From the NCBI GenBank assembly GCA_021234155.1, contig JAJEKV010000113.1:2464325-2528324 (forward strand): a stretch of 64,000 bases of DNA. Reading direction: 5' to 3'. Made by a program: the position numbers and the translations under genes. The notes beneath the pieces are model-generated. The model worked only from the letters and a program-made list of their open reading frames with translations. It was not told the DNA's origin and searched no databases. Shown in pieces: positions 11,751 to 21,780 of the stretch. Positions within the stretch are counted from its first letter, which is position 1, and every line of letters starts with the position of its first letter. Source of the DNA: Isoetes taiwanensis. Its lineage: Eukaryota > Streptophyta > Lycopodiopsida > Isoetales > Isoetaceae.

Positions 11751-11967
11751 TGTGAATGTCTAGGTGGTATGTGTTGGCGTGGAAAAAGTTGTTACCTTCC
11801 TTGACATTTTTCCTTCCTCTCTTGCACAGTTGTCTTCTTCCAGCGGTAGCTATGGCGCTGTGGCATTTTTGTGATTGAAGTGAGCTGCTGCACCTTTCTT
11901 TATAGGAATGCCAAGTTAATTGTTGATAATCTTGAATCTAACCTTGTTTTTTTTTGTCTATTTTGTA

Positions 11968-12085
11968 TAGGGGAATGGAGGTTGGGATTTCCATTCCCAG
12001 TTTTTAGGTTGGGTCCCGCGACCGGCGTTAGCTGGGAGCGGGTGACCTAGAAACTAAGAATTAGATCCCAACCTCCATTCCCCTA
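11968..12085. mobile_element. 118-bp foldback (MITE-like) element
   Basis: Perfect 21-bp terminal inverted repeats are present, 11968-11988 (TAGGGGAATGGAGGTTGGGA plus one base) and 12065-12085. The element begins and ends with TA, which may be a TA target duplication. The centre carries the same GC-rich core as 5257-5388 (GGGTCCCGCGACCGGCG ... AGCGGGTGACC), with apex CCGGC-GTTA-GCTGG. A stem base pair changes from G-C to G-T relative to the other copy. Confidence 0.8.
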
Positions 12086-12192
12086 CAATATAGAACTTGG
12101 GAAGGATTTTTTTGTTTCAGCTATAAACTTACCCGTTTCAGTAGCAAAACAGAGGTTCGAGATGCGTCAAGAACAAAGCAAAACAGAGGCTT

Positions 12193-12273
12193 AAATCCGG
12201 TAGACTTTACCTACAGATCAAATCCGGCAGACTTTACTCAGAGATCAAATCTGGTAGACTTACCTACACAGAG
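12193..12273. repeat. Three tandem 27-bp repeats
   Basis: Units AAATCCGGTAGACTTTACC.., AAATCCGGCAGACTTTACT.. and AAATCTGGTAGACTTACCT.. follow each other exactly every 27 bases. Short ACCTGCGAAGAA repeats continue to about 12345. No open frame is maintained beyond this block. Confidence 0.85.
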
Positions 12274-12403
12274 CTTAAAGCACCTGCGAAGAACTCAGAG
12301 CTCCTGCGAAGAAAGAACTCACCTGCGAACTGATCTGCGAAGAAGAGCTCGACGGCTATAAACCCTAAGCAAAACCTAAGTTGAAACCTCTGCAGCTGGT
12401 CAC

Positions 12404-12434
12404 GCGGAATGGATTAACCCTATTTCCATTCCGC
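12404..12434. other. Perfect short hairpin
   Basis: GCGGAATGG (12404-12412) and CCATTCCGC (12426-12434) are inverted around a 13-base loop. The GGAATGG string resembles the end of the 118-bp foldback element 320 bases upstream. Confidence 0.6.
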
Positions 12435-13099
12435 AATGGAGGGGAGTTCTATACTGGCAATAACAGTGGCATTTATGAGATTAAGATGAGGCAATACACC
12501 GTTCTTTACCAAAAATCTCGAGTTCTTTTTCAAGATTCACAAACTTAACCTTGTTGTTTTTATTTTGTTTTGGCGTTCTGCCTTTGGCGCCAGGGTTTTG
12601 GCTTTAGGAGCGACAGTACAGAGGCTTTTTCTTACTTATCAAAATTTTAACAAGTTTTCTTGAAAATCTTGGTAAGGTTTTACTATTTCTTGATATATTT
12701 TCGAGATTCTGTGCTAACAGTCTTCCCCGCCAAACAAAAGCTCAACGAGTGTGTTGGTTGGAGAGCCGTGTGATGGGCAACCACCTCTCAAGGTTTGGAG
12801 AGCACTCGTGTATGTGAACGACGTGTATGCTTTTGACCCCATTCATGTTCCTATAATGGCCTAAGAACATGCTCATCCTTCAACTGTTGAGAGGCCCTGC
12901 AATCGCGAGGTACCGCTGTGAGCCCAGCATACATATAACTTGAATTCCAAATCATTTAACTCGAACTACATACATATGCAGTATTCGTAGGAGGGGGGGC
13001 CGGTGATGACACAGAAACTAATCCTATCGCAGCTACACCCCTAATTTGTTAGGTATACTTTAGGAGATCGCATGGATGGGTGAGAGATGCCGTTCTGAC
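12435..13099. other. Noncoding sequence before a LINE
   Basis: No gene visible. It may hold the 5' untranslated part of the LINE that follows, but nothing proves it. Confidence 0.3.
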
Positions 13100-15294
13100 A
13101 CAATATAAGCCGGAGTGGACATCGGATTCGGGCAAGTAGGCCGGAGCCTCTCACGTGGTCCATGCGTAATGTTTTGGATACAGTTAGAGGTTGTTTTGGA
13201 TACAGTTAGAGGTGCGAGATGGCTATCAATCATGAGGCTTTTTTCTTTAGCGCAGTGTAGCTTAAATGCTACATGTATTCTACAAGACCTGAGTTCAAGT
13301 TCTAGTCTGAGGCTTTAAACCTAAGCGGTTTAAGAATCTAATTGAAGGTAAGACGCGTTTGTTCTTTGAAAGAAGATAAGTTATGATGAGCTCTTTGTTT
13401 CAAATAAAACCTAAGCTTTTTGGGAAAAGCCTGTTGCTTAAGCCTGATCAGGCCAAATTTGAGTTGAATGCTTTACTTGATTTGGTGATATCTTTGTACT
13501 ATGTTGAGAATTTAGATTGCATGGCTATATTAGACGTCACAGAAGATTTGTTTTCTTGTGAGAATGTAGAATCTCAATTGAAGAAGATGAGTAATGGCAA
13601 AGCATTTAATGGCATTTCTATTGAATTGATAAAATGGAACTCATCTAGATAGTTACCAGCTAGTTAAATGTTGCAGTTCAGTTGGGATTACCTAAAGCTT
13701 GGAAGGAATGCAGGGTTATTCTGATTTATAAGTCAGGTGATAAGCATGATAAAAGAAATTATCGCACCATCATGGTTGGACACACTTTGTCCAACTTACT
13801 AGGTGGATTGTTGGAAAGTAAAATTAGTGATTGGGCTAATACTAATAGTAAGAGAGGTTCCCCAAGCTGGATTTTGGAAGAAACATAGTACTCTTGACCA
13901 TTTGCTTATCTTGAGATTGCTTATACAGCAGGAAGCCAAGAAGGGCCCTTTACTTGACATTTATAGACTTCTTGAAGGCCTTTGATGTAATGCCTTGAGA
14001 AGGTTTTCATGCATGCATTGAACGTCTTAGGGTTCTTTCTTCTCCTAGAGGAGTAGTTGCTAGATTGTATGAGGAGGTTATTGCAAAACTGTCAGCTCAA
14101 ATACCAACAGAGGTTCAAAGCACAATAGGAGTCCAGCAAGGTTGTCCGCTCTCTCCAACCCTCCTTGGACTCTACATTGATGAGTTAGAAGAGTGGTCGA
14201 GAGTAAGAGGACACGTAGGTTCTTGTTTAGAACATTATATTTTTCAATTGCTGCTTTATGCTGATGTTGTGCTTATATCTGAAAATTCAGATGGTCTCCA
14301 AAAATATCTTGATAATTTGGAATCCCTTTGTGAGGCTCATAAAATGAAGGTAAACTTGAGCAAGATGAAGGTAAATTTGAGCAAACCCAAAGTAATGACA
14401 TTTGAGTCTTATAAGGCATCAATATTCTATTACAAAGGTGAGCTCCTTGAAAGATTAATTGCTATAAGTATTTGGAATTGGAAGTAGCATCAAATTTTAA
14501 GTGGAAAGAATGTGTGCGCAAGAGGCTTGCTGGTGGAGAACAACCCTTTATGGGATGCTTTCTAGGCGTTATAAAGCCTCCTTGACTGCTTGTGGACTTA
14601 AGAAAATGTTTTTCAAAACATTAGTGCAGACTGTGTTATTGTATGGCGTTCCGATTTGGGGGCCCTCTATTTCAGTAAAAATGTGGTGCCAGTTTAAATC
14701 TATCTTGAAAATCTTTTGACATAAACAGCTGAGTGTTAAATCACTGCGATTATGTTAGCCGAGACTGGCATGCCACCTTTAGAAGTAGAGGCCCTTTGCC
14801 TGACAATAAATTTTGTAAATAGGTTGAAAAAATTGGATAATGGCAGGTGGCCGAAGATGGGTTTGAATCCAAACACTAAATAATATCAGGAAGTGATGTC
14901 TTGGGCAGGAAAATGGGACACCTTTGAGGCAAAATGGCCGGTTGCAATTGTAGGAGCTCGGGACTTAGTACAATATCTAGCCATAGAGTTGGACAATAAA
15001 AGATTCTAGACTTGCTTTTTATTAGAATGAAATTAACCCGATGCTAATCTATCTTGCCAGGATTGCTTGTATGCTCATATATCTCCACATTTGAAACAGG
15101 TAATTGCTCGATTTAGATTGAGCCCACATAGATTGCATATTGAGATGGGGAGGTGGGCTAAGATTCCAAAAGAAGAGAGATTGTGTCTTCTTTGTGATAT
15201 GCATCAAGTTAAAAATGAAGCTCATACTTCATTATATTGCCCTTCTTTTGGAAATGTTCGCAAACGGTATCATGTATGCTGTCTTAATTTATAG
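13100..15294 (+). pseudogene. LINE with reverse transcriptase and C-terminal zinc finger
   Basis: Successive frames give pre-palm text (LPKAWKECRVILIYKSGDKH, then RNYRTIMVGHTLSNLLGG, HSTLDHLLILRLLIQQEA), the RT palm (STIGVQQGCPLSPTLLGLYI and LLYADVVLISENSDGLQKYL) and a C-terminal finger (RLCLLCDMHQVKNEAHTSLY followed by C). The catalytic box is YADV instead of YADD, so it is dead. At 14344-14385 a 21-bp direct repeat duplicates MKVNLSK. Frame changes occur at several points and no endonuclease domain is recognised upstream. Same family as the minus-strand fragment 1977-2634. Confidence 0.8.
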
Positions 15295-15889
15295 GCATTG
15301 TTCTATATGGAACTAAAGGTTCTAGGATGTTACATTAAAGAGATAGACATGCACAAAAAGCTTTTACTTAAGCTATTGTACGACTGCCAGAAAAAGGCTT
15401 CTAAGCAGATGCTCTGATGCATCAAACAGCTTTGAGGACACGTTACTTTCTAGATGGGCATTCCACCCAAATGCGGTAGATCTTGGAAAGATTTTGTATC
15501 ATCTGTTAAACACTTATTTATTTTTCTCAGATCTGAAGCCGGATTTGGGCGTCTAAAAGGCTCTGTTAAAGCCAAATCCTGCAGCTTGAAGAAGAAACGA
15601 TGCTGGGCTGTCTTTTTCTTTTTTCATATTCCTTTTTAAAAAACTACCATACGCTTTCTGTCATTTGTGAGGCCTTGTGATCCAACATAATTAAGAATTC
15701 TGTATTTAAATATTCAGGCTTTCAAACTTTTGCCTTCATTGATCTTTCCCTGTGATGGTCCTTTGCTCATCTGGCTTATCTGTGAAGCTGGAAGGGGCTG
15801 GATCTATTCCTTTGTCTACAATTCCAATAACTACTCCCAATCACTGTCAGTGACTACTCTTTCAGAAATTGGGTTAAGCTAGGTTCCCT
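15295..15889. other. LINE remnant and unassigned sequence
   Basis: Up to about 15620 weak coding-like text continues from the LINE. From there to the Ty3 integrase fragment I see no feature. Confidence 0.3.
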
Positions 15890-16145
15890 ATAAGATAGAA
15901 GCATCCAAGTTATTCTACCACTATCGGTTGTGCATACCGGATAATATCGAGCTTAAACAACAGATTATGAAAGAAGCTCATGATAGTCCAGTATCGATCA
16001 TCCAGGAATTCAGAAAACTCTTTGCAAGGTCCGCAAGCAGTTCTTTTGGCCTAGCATGAAGAAGGAAATCTTAAGTTACGTGGCCAAATATTTACCATGC
16101 CAGAAGGTGAAAGCCTCTCACCAAAAGATTGTGGGGGATAATAAC
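15890..16145 (+). pseudogene. Ty3/gypsy integrase N-terminal (H2C2) fragment
   Basis: With frame changes the translation gives YHYRLCIPDNIELKQQIMKE, then AHDSPV, then QFFWPSMKKEILSYVAKYLP and CQKVKASHQK. This is the zinc-binding H2C2 region of Ty3 integrases, equivalent to 41590-41720 of the element further on. Only this segment is present. Confidence 0.65.
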
Positions 16146-16269
16146 ATTGATGTATTGTGTTCCTACTCTATGACCCTTGAGGTCCAAAGGGACATGACTT
16201 GATAATTTATGTTTTTATTTATTTTATAATTGGATTGGGATTAGGAGACTCGCAAATTCAGCATGTGGA

Positions 16270-16900
16270 TTTCTCCAAATCTGTAAATGATATTTGGAAT
16301 ACCTTGGACTAAAACTTTAAAGCGCAAATGAAGCATTTAAAGGTCCTTCTAAAAAGAAAGCTATTTGAAATTCAAATGGATGAAGGAGAAAGCCTTGTTG
16401 AATATCTAAATGAGTTAAGATCTATTCTGAATCAATTGGCTAAAATCAATGCAACAGTAGAAGATATTCCAAAGTCTTCCATGTTTCGGTAATGCTGTAA
16501 CCACTCTCTAGATTGTCACATTTTGCTTTTGAGCAGATCATTGCCTCTTTATTAGAAGAAGAGCGCAAATTGCGAAAAGAAGATCTTTCTTTTGTAGCAA
16601 TGTTTGCTAAAGGAAAAGATAATCAAGAAGGTGAAGAGAACAAAATAATGGCACTAGCAATACGGCAAAAAGAAGACTCGAAAAATGCCACTATTGTGGA
16701 AAAGCTGGCCATTGGGGCACGAGATGAAGAAAAATGATGAATCAAAATCTAAAGAACATGAAGTAAAGAACTTTACTGCTATGACTGGTGATGAGGAAGA
16801 CTTAGGCTTCTACAACTAAGGGTCTATGAATGCAGATAAGAAGACGTCACTAAAGGATGTTTGAGACTCCAAGCAAATAATTGTCAGACTAGGAGACAAG
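16270..16900 (+). pseudogene. Ty1/copia gag fragment with zinc knuckle
   Basis: The translation includes KRKLFEIQMDEGESLVEYLN, FEQIIASLLEEERKLRKED and, in a shifted frame, KCHYCGKAGHW. These are the gag helices and CCHC knuckle of copia elements. The last cysteine of the knuckle is lost and the frame is broken twice. No protease follows. Confidence 0.7.
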
Positions 16901-17946
16901 TTGATTGGAATTGTCTAGTCATTGGGTCTTAGGTCTTATTTTAGATATGACATATTATTATATAGATGCTCGATCATGGGAGGGTGTTGAGGATGATCTC
17001 ACACCCTTTGGTGTGGATCGATGATGTGCCATGATGCCTTTTGGCTAAATGGCCACTTCCCCAAGAGATATACCTTTGTGATCATATACAACTCTTCATA
17101 ATTCATCGTATAATTATACAACTCTTTATGACATTACTAGTTTCAAAATCAAGTGTATTCGCAAGACCTTCTAGAAATCGAAATGATTCATAATGATACA
17201 GACTAGACGAAGCACCCATCGATGATTTTTCCCTTAAAATTTAATTGCTGCATTATTTTTCTATTCAAGCACAAACTAACGATTCCACAAAACAAACAAG
17301 TTTGTTGTGCCCTGCTCATTGAATCGGGCAAATGTTATGCAATAAATCTTTGGTAATGGTTGAAATTAATCTCTAGATGAATTTGGAAGCTTTTGAAGCA
17401 AAAAATGCTTTAGCACAAGAAATAATAGACTAAGCTTTAAAGGTTATGAAAGAATTTCCATGGGAGATACATATCATGCAGACCTTGGTTTCTATAGAGA
17501 GGGTTATAGTGGGAAAATATGCACCCTATACCCATCCCGGTGTCAAGTCAAATTTTATTTAAAGGAAAATATATACCACTATACTCATCCCACCTCAAGT
17601 TATGATCTAAGCAAATGGGCAGCTGGTTACTTACCCATCATTTACACTCATTGCAAATATGTATGGGGAAGTTGAAGTTAGATGGGAAATGGATCGCAAA
17701 AATTGTTCGCTTGGCCACTGCGATAAATTTCTTGTAATATACACAGGCATTGTTTTTCTTGACCTGAGTTAGCATATTCTTAGAAATATGCTGGAATCCA
17801 ATGTTCCCAAGAAAACCGGCAAATCAACTGTGAGAATTGACGATGCGGTGATAACGGGACCACGATTGCTAAATCGTCTTCCAGATCCATTGTACCTTCA
17901 GAAACGGTGGTTAGCGTGCAAGGTTCCGTAATTTGTTTTGGCTACG
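16901..17946. other. Intergenic, including 5' flank of the oxidoreductase gene
   Basis: An open stretch at 17460-17675 consists largely of a diverged duplication (GGGAAAATATGCACC.. and AGGAAAATATATACC..) and is not a believable gene. The last 200 bases should hold the promoter and leader of the oxidoreductase gene; no motif stands out. Confidence 0.35.
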
Positions 17947-20343
17947 ATGGCCCAAGAACAGGAGCTTTCTGAAGATTTGCCTGGATTAGCATTATTGGGA
18001 GCTGGAATATTTGCTCGTACTCAATATTTGCCTCTGCTACGTAAACTGAAGGATTTGGTGAACCTTAAGGTCATCTGGAGCAGGTCACAGGTATCCATTT
18101 CCCCTGGTTGTCAAGATCAAGTTTTTAAAGCTCAGATTATCTTATTTTAGATTCTTATGTTTATATAGACAGTCGAAGGAATTTATGGCATGCCTGGTGT
18201 TTAACATAACATAAGTAGGTACATTGGTGTTTTCTGACATTTTTACGCCTCTTCACAACAGGAGTCTTCTGTTCAAGCAGTATTATCTGTTAGAGATTAT
18301 GCACCAGATGTTAAGGCAAAATGGGGACACGAGGCGTTGGATAGCATACTTGAAGATAATTCTATTCATGCAGTTGCTGTTGTCCTTCCAGCTCAAGTTC
18401 AGGTGGGATCAGTCATCATTGACGTGTGATTATGGCATGATGTAGGAAGGCTGAATTCATTTGCATCACTATGATGATAGGTAGACATTGCTCTGCGTGC
18501 AATCATGTCTGGGAAGCACGTTTTGCAAGGTACTGATATAATCTTGTGTTAAGAGTTTTAAACACCTCATGTCTTATTATACTGACATTTTGCTTTGATG
18601 TTCCATCCTTACTTTCTTTGGCAAAGAGAAACCTGTTGGACAAAGTACGTATCATCTTTTCTTATAATGTGTTTTTTATTGTGTCATGTTTGTACACTTT
18701 CCATTACTGCCTAAGTATCAACCAGACTAACTAGGTATAGGCTTGTAATTGCGTGCACAATGAAGCTTATCCAATTGGTAACAATTACAATTTATTGTTT
18801 GCTCACATGTAGCAAGGTCATAAGTTGTTATGCCATGTCTATGACTTCTGGAGACTGAGACCTAGTTGTTCCTTATTCTTGATATCGCCAAGCAAACATG
18901 TTGTCTTTGACCATGTCTTTTTTCCAACTCCAGTAGTCTAAGATGTGGTGGGTGTCTTTGACATCACATGGTACTGAATACAGTTAGCATGGCATCATAA
19001 GTGATATTAAATCCTCTTGCAGATATTGCTGAAGTGCAGAATGCTTTGTCTGCATATCATAAGCTACAAGAAAATGGCATGAAAGTTCCAATTTGGGCGG
19101 TTGCAGAAAATTACCGATTTGAACCTGGATTGTTGAAGGTTGATCTTCCACCCAGTTCGCATTAATTTGCATTAAGAAGCATTATATTGTCCATTGTCAT
19201 TTTACAAATTGCTTATATTTTTATGTTTTGCAGGCCTCAAATTTTGTTAGCAACATTGGTAATATGATGGGAGTGGAGGCAATAGTTGAACTGCCAATGA
19301 CATCCTCTAATCCCTACTATCAAAGCATCTGGCGTCGAGACGGCACTCTTAAGGTTGCTTTGGTGCTTTCTGCCAAGTTTATCCTGGCAAGCTAATCTCT
19401 GTGCCATTGTCTGAAAGCATGATTTTCCCACCTTTATTATGCAGGGTGCATTCGTTTTGGATGGTGGTGTTCATTTTGTTGCAGGACTTAGGCTGGTAAT
19501 GTAAACTTTTTCTACAGCCTCTCTGCAACTGTTTACGCATTCTCAATATGGGGAAGTGACTTAGTGGAAACAGTTGACAGGATGTGAAGTTGCATCAGTT
19601 GGAGCAATAACCCGCCATGTTGACCAAAATTTGCCATCTCCTGATAATATGTCTGCTTTATTGTAAGAACGTTTCCCACCATAGTAAATTTGTCTAGGAC
19701 ATGTATCTAACAATAGTGTTCTGTATAAATTCTTGCAATGATGATCTGTAGGCACTTGGAAAATGAATGTGGAGGGGTCATGCTCATGTCCTACTCCTGC
19801 AAGGCACGGAAGGTACATAGACTGCCTAAAAGATGACTTAGAACATGAGTGCCTTCTCTTTAACAGCATGGCATAAAATCTTCAAGGTAAGTTGGCGTGT
19901 GCTTGGCTCAAATGGGACTGTAGAAGTTGTGCGGAGCCAGCAAGATAATCAGCACGGCTATTCGGTTTGCACATGTAAGCCTTACTTTTCATTTTTCAAT
20001 TCTAACAAGCATTATGTTCTAGGTTGTGTTCCATGATGCAGCTGGTAATACTGAGGTTGAATTCTTCCCTTTTGCTGGAGTAGAAGAGGAGATAAAGGCG
20101 TTTTTAACTGATGTGAAGGAAGCAGAGTTTCAGGTTAGCATCTGCAGGCCATACAAAAAGAATATTTCTGTAGAGGGTTTGCTTAATTTTTCTGTTAACA
20201 TGTAGGGAAAATCATCAAGTAAGGCTGACAAAAGGAGCAGTGTATTAGAAGCTTTTCATGATCTATGTGTCATCGAAGCTATGCTCAAGTCTAGTGACAT
20301 GAAAGGTTCGATTGTTCATGTTGATCGGGGGAGGATGCTATAA
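17947..20343 (+). CDS. Gfo/Idh/MocA-family NAD(P)-dependent oxidoreductase, 12 exons
   Basis: Exons: 17947-18090, 18262-18402, 18481-18529, 18627-18644, 19023-19138, 19234-19353, 19445-19495, 19574-19662, 19752-19812, 19887-19964, 20023-20133, 20206-20343. All junctions are GT-AG and phases agree, giving 371 residues, the usual length of the plant members of this family. The Rossmann fold shows LALLGAGIFARTQYLPLLRK (nucleotide-binding GAG near residues 18-20) and AVAVVLPAQVQ. The family's EKP motif with the catalytic lysine lies at about 112-114. The C-terminal domain includes WAVAENYRFEP, GGVHFVAGLRL and VEFFPFAG. A soluble, probably cytosolic dehydrogenase is expected; the substrate cannot be read from sequence. 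Exon 4 is only 18 bases and carries the EKPVGQ motif. A TIR transposon begins 325 bases downstream. Confidence 0.94.
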
Positions 20344-20494
20344 AATTGAATGGCAGTCCTGTTCTAATATTATGACTTCTAAGGATCAACCTGATGATCC
20401 CTTTAAATTTGTTTCTGTGGAACATTGCTATTCCAAAATTTTATCCAAGAATCCTCTCCGGCCACATTCTCGTCCAAACCATTTTCGTAAGTAA

Positions 20495-20612
20495 CGTTTG
20501 TGGTTTCAGCAATGTACCTATTTGTGGTTCATCATACGGTCGTCCTATTTCGAGGTCGTTTGTGGTTTTAGCAATGTACCTATCTATGTTCATCATTCGG
20601 TCTTCCTTTCGT
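20495..20612. repeat. Tandem duplication, period 62
   Basis: CGTTTGTGGTTTCAGCAATG and its continuation at 20495-20556 recur at 20557-20612 with a few substitutions. It lies in the 3' flank of the oxidoreductase gene. Confidence 0.8.
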
Positions 20613-21511
20613 TCAACATGTTAGGGATGAAGGAGGTGGATCCATGATTAATGTAATACAATCCTTAAGGGGCTTTTCACACGACCAGCATGTCTTATAT
20701 TTTAAGGCATGCCATTGGTCCATGTCACTAAAAGAGAACAACAGGTTTTCACACGGAGCCATATAAGACATGTCTTATTTGGTTTCCGTACATCTCTGCA
20801 GTCTTATTATCTTCCGGGGGAAACCCCCCGCCACAATTTGCGACAGCAAATCATAGCTTGTGGCAGCCAATCAGAGCCCATAGCCACCGGATTTTCAGCA
20901 GTGTCTTAAAATGAAACTTTTGGAAAACCAAAAGTCAAGAAACAGAAGAACCGATGTGAAAAGAAACATCAAACGACAGTTTTTCCTTGAAATTTTGATG
21001 GCAGAATGATGGTTTACATCAAGAACAGCATCTTTGAGCTCCTGCAGGTCGTTTTGGAGCTCCAGCATCTTGAAGCTTCGTTGTTATCCTTGATCAGGTA
21101 AAACATTTCTGATTTGGGTCTGATTTGGGTCTGATTTTTGCAAATTGGGTCTGCAATTTGGTTGTTCTCTTCAAGAATTGGAGTTGGAAAGAGCTTAGAT
21201 TAGAAATTCGAATTGGATTGAGGCAATTATTTCAGAAAATAGGCTTGCAATCAGACCCATTTCTTACAAATTGTTCTTGTTCTTGAATTAGGATGCAATT
21301 GGGTTAAAGAATTGGTTCTTAAATTGAATGTGGGTCAGAGATTTTGTATCTATACTTTCGAATTGATAAGAGTGAGCCAAAGATTTGCTAATTTAGATCT
21401 GAAATTTGGGGTTTGAGTATGCTTGGATCAGCCAATTTGGGTCTCCAAATTCTTTGTTGTTTGTATCAAATTTTTCTTCTTTGGGCATGCAATTCTGATT
21501 TGGGTTCATAG

Positions 21512-21724
21512 TATTGGAACCTACAAGCAATGACATGTATCCTTAGTTGTTGCTGTTTGATCGAGCATCAAGCCTAGGGTTGCTCCTAAGTCTGTGGAGC
21601 TAATTCTGGAATTCATTGTGGCGGTTGCTTTCTACTTTAGGCACCGCCCTAATTTGTATAAGAGGAAAAGGCAGATAATAGAAGATGCTTTTGCTGTTGT
21701 TCTATTTTTCGTGTATGCTTATTA
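21512..21724 (+). repeat. 5' LTR of the copia element
   Basis: Starts TATTGGAACCTACAAGC and ends GTATGCTTATTA. Preceded by CATAG and followed at once by the primer binding site. Identical to the 3' LTR. Confidence 0.95.
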
Positions 21725-21745
21725 TGGTATCAGAGCGGCTCGATC
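21725..21745 (+). promoter_or_regulatory. Primer binding site of the copia element
   Basis: TGGTATCAGAGC directly abuts the LTR, the classical initiator-Met tRNA complement of plant copia elements. It primes minus-strand synthesis. Confidence 0.9.
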
Positions 21746-21780
21746 CTTTTCGGTGGTAGCTGTCTTGCGAGCAAAGGGAA

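Noticed and set aside
17460-17675. 71-codon ORF upstream of the oxidoreductase gene
   Set aside because: Made of a diverged duplication and lacking any protein similarity.
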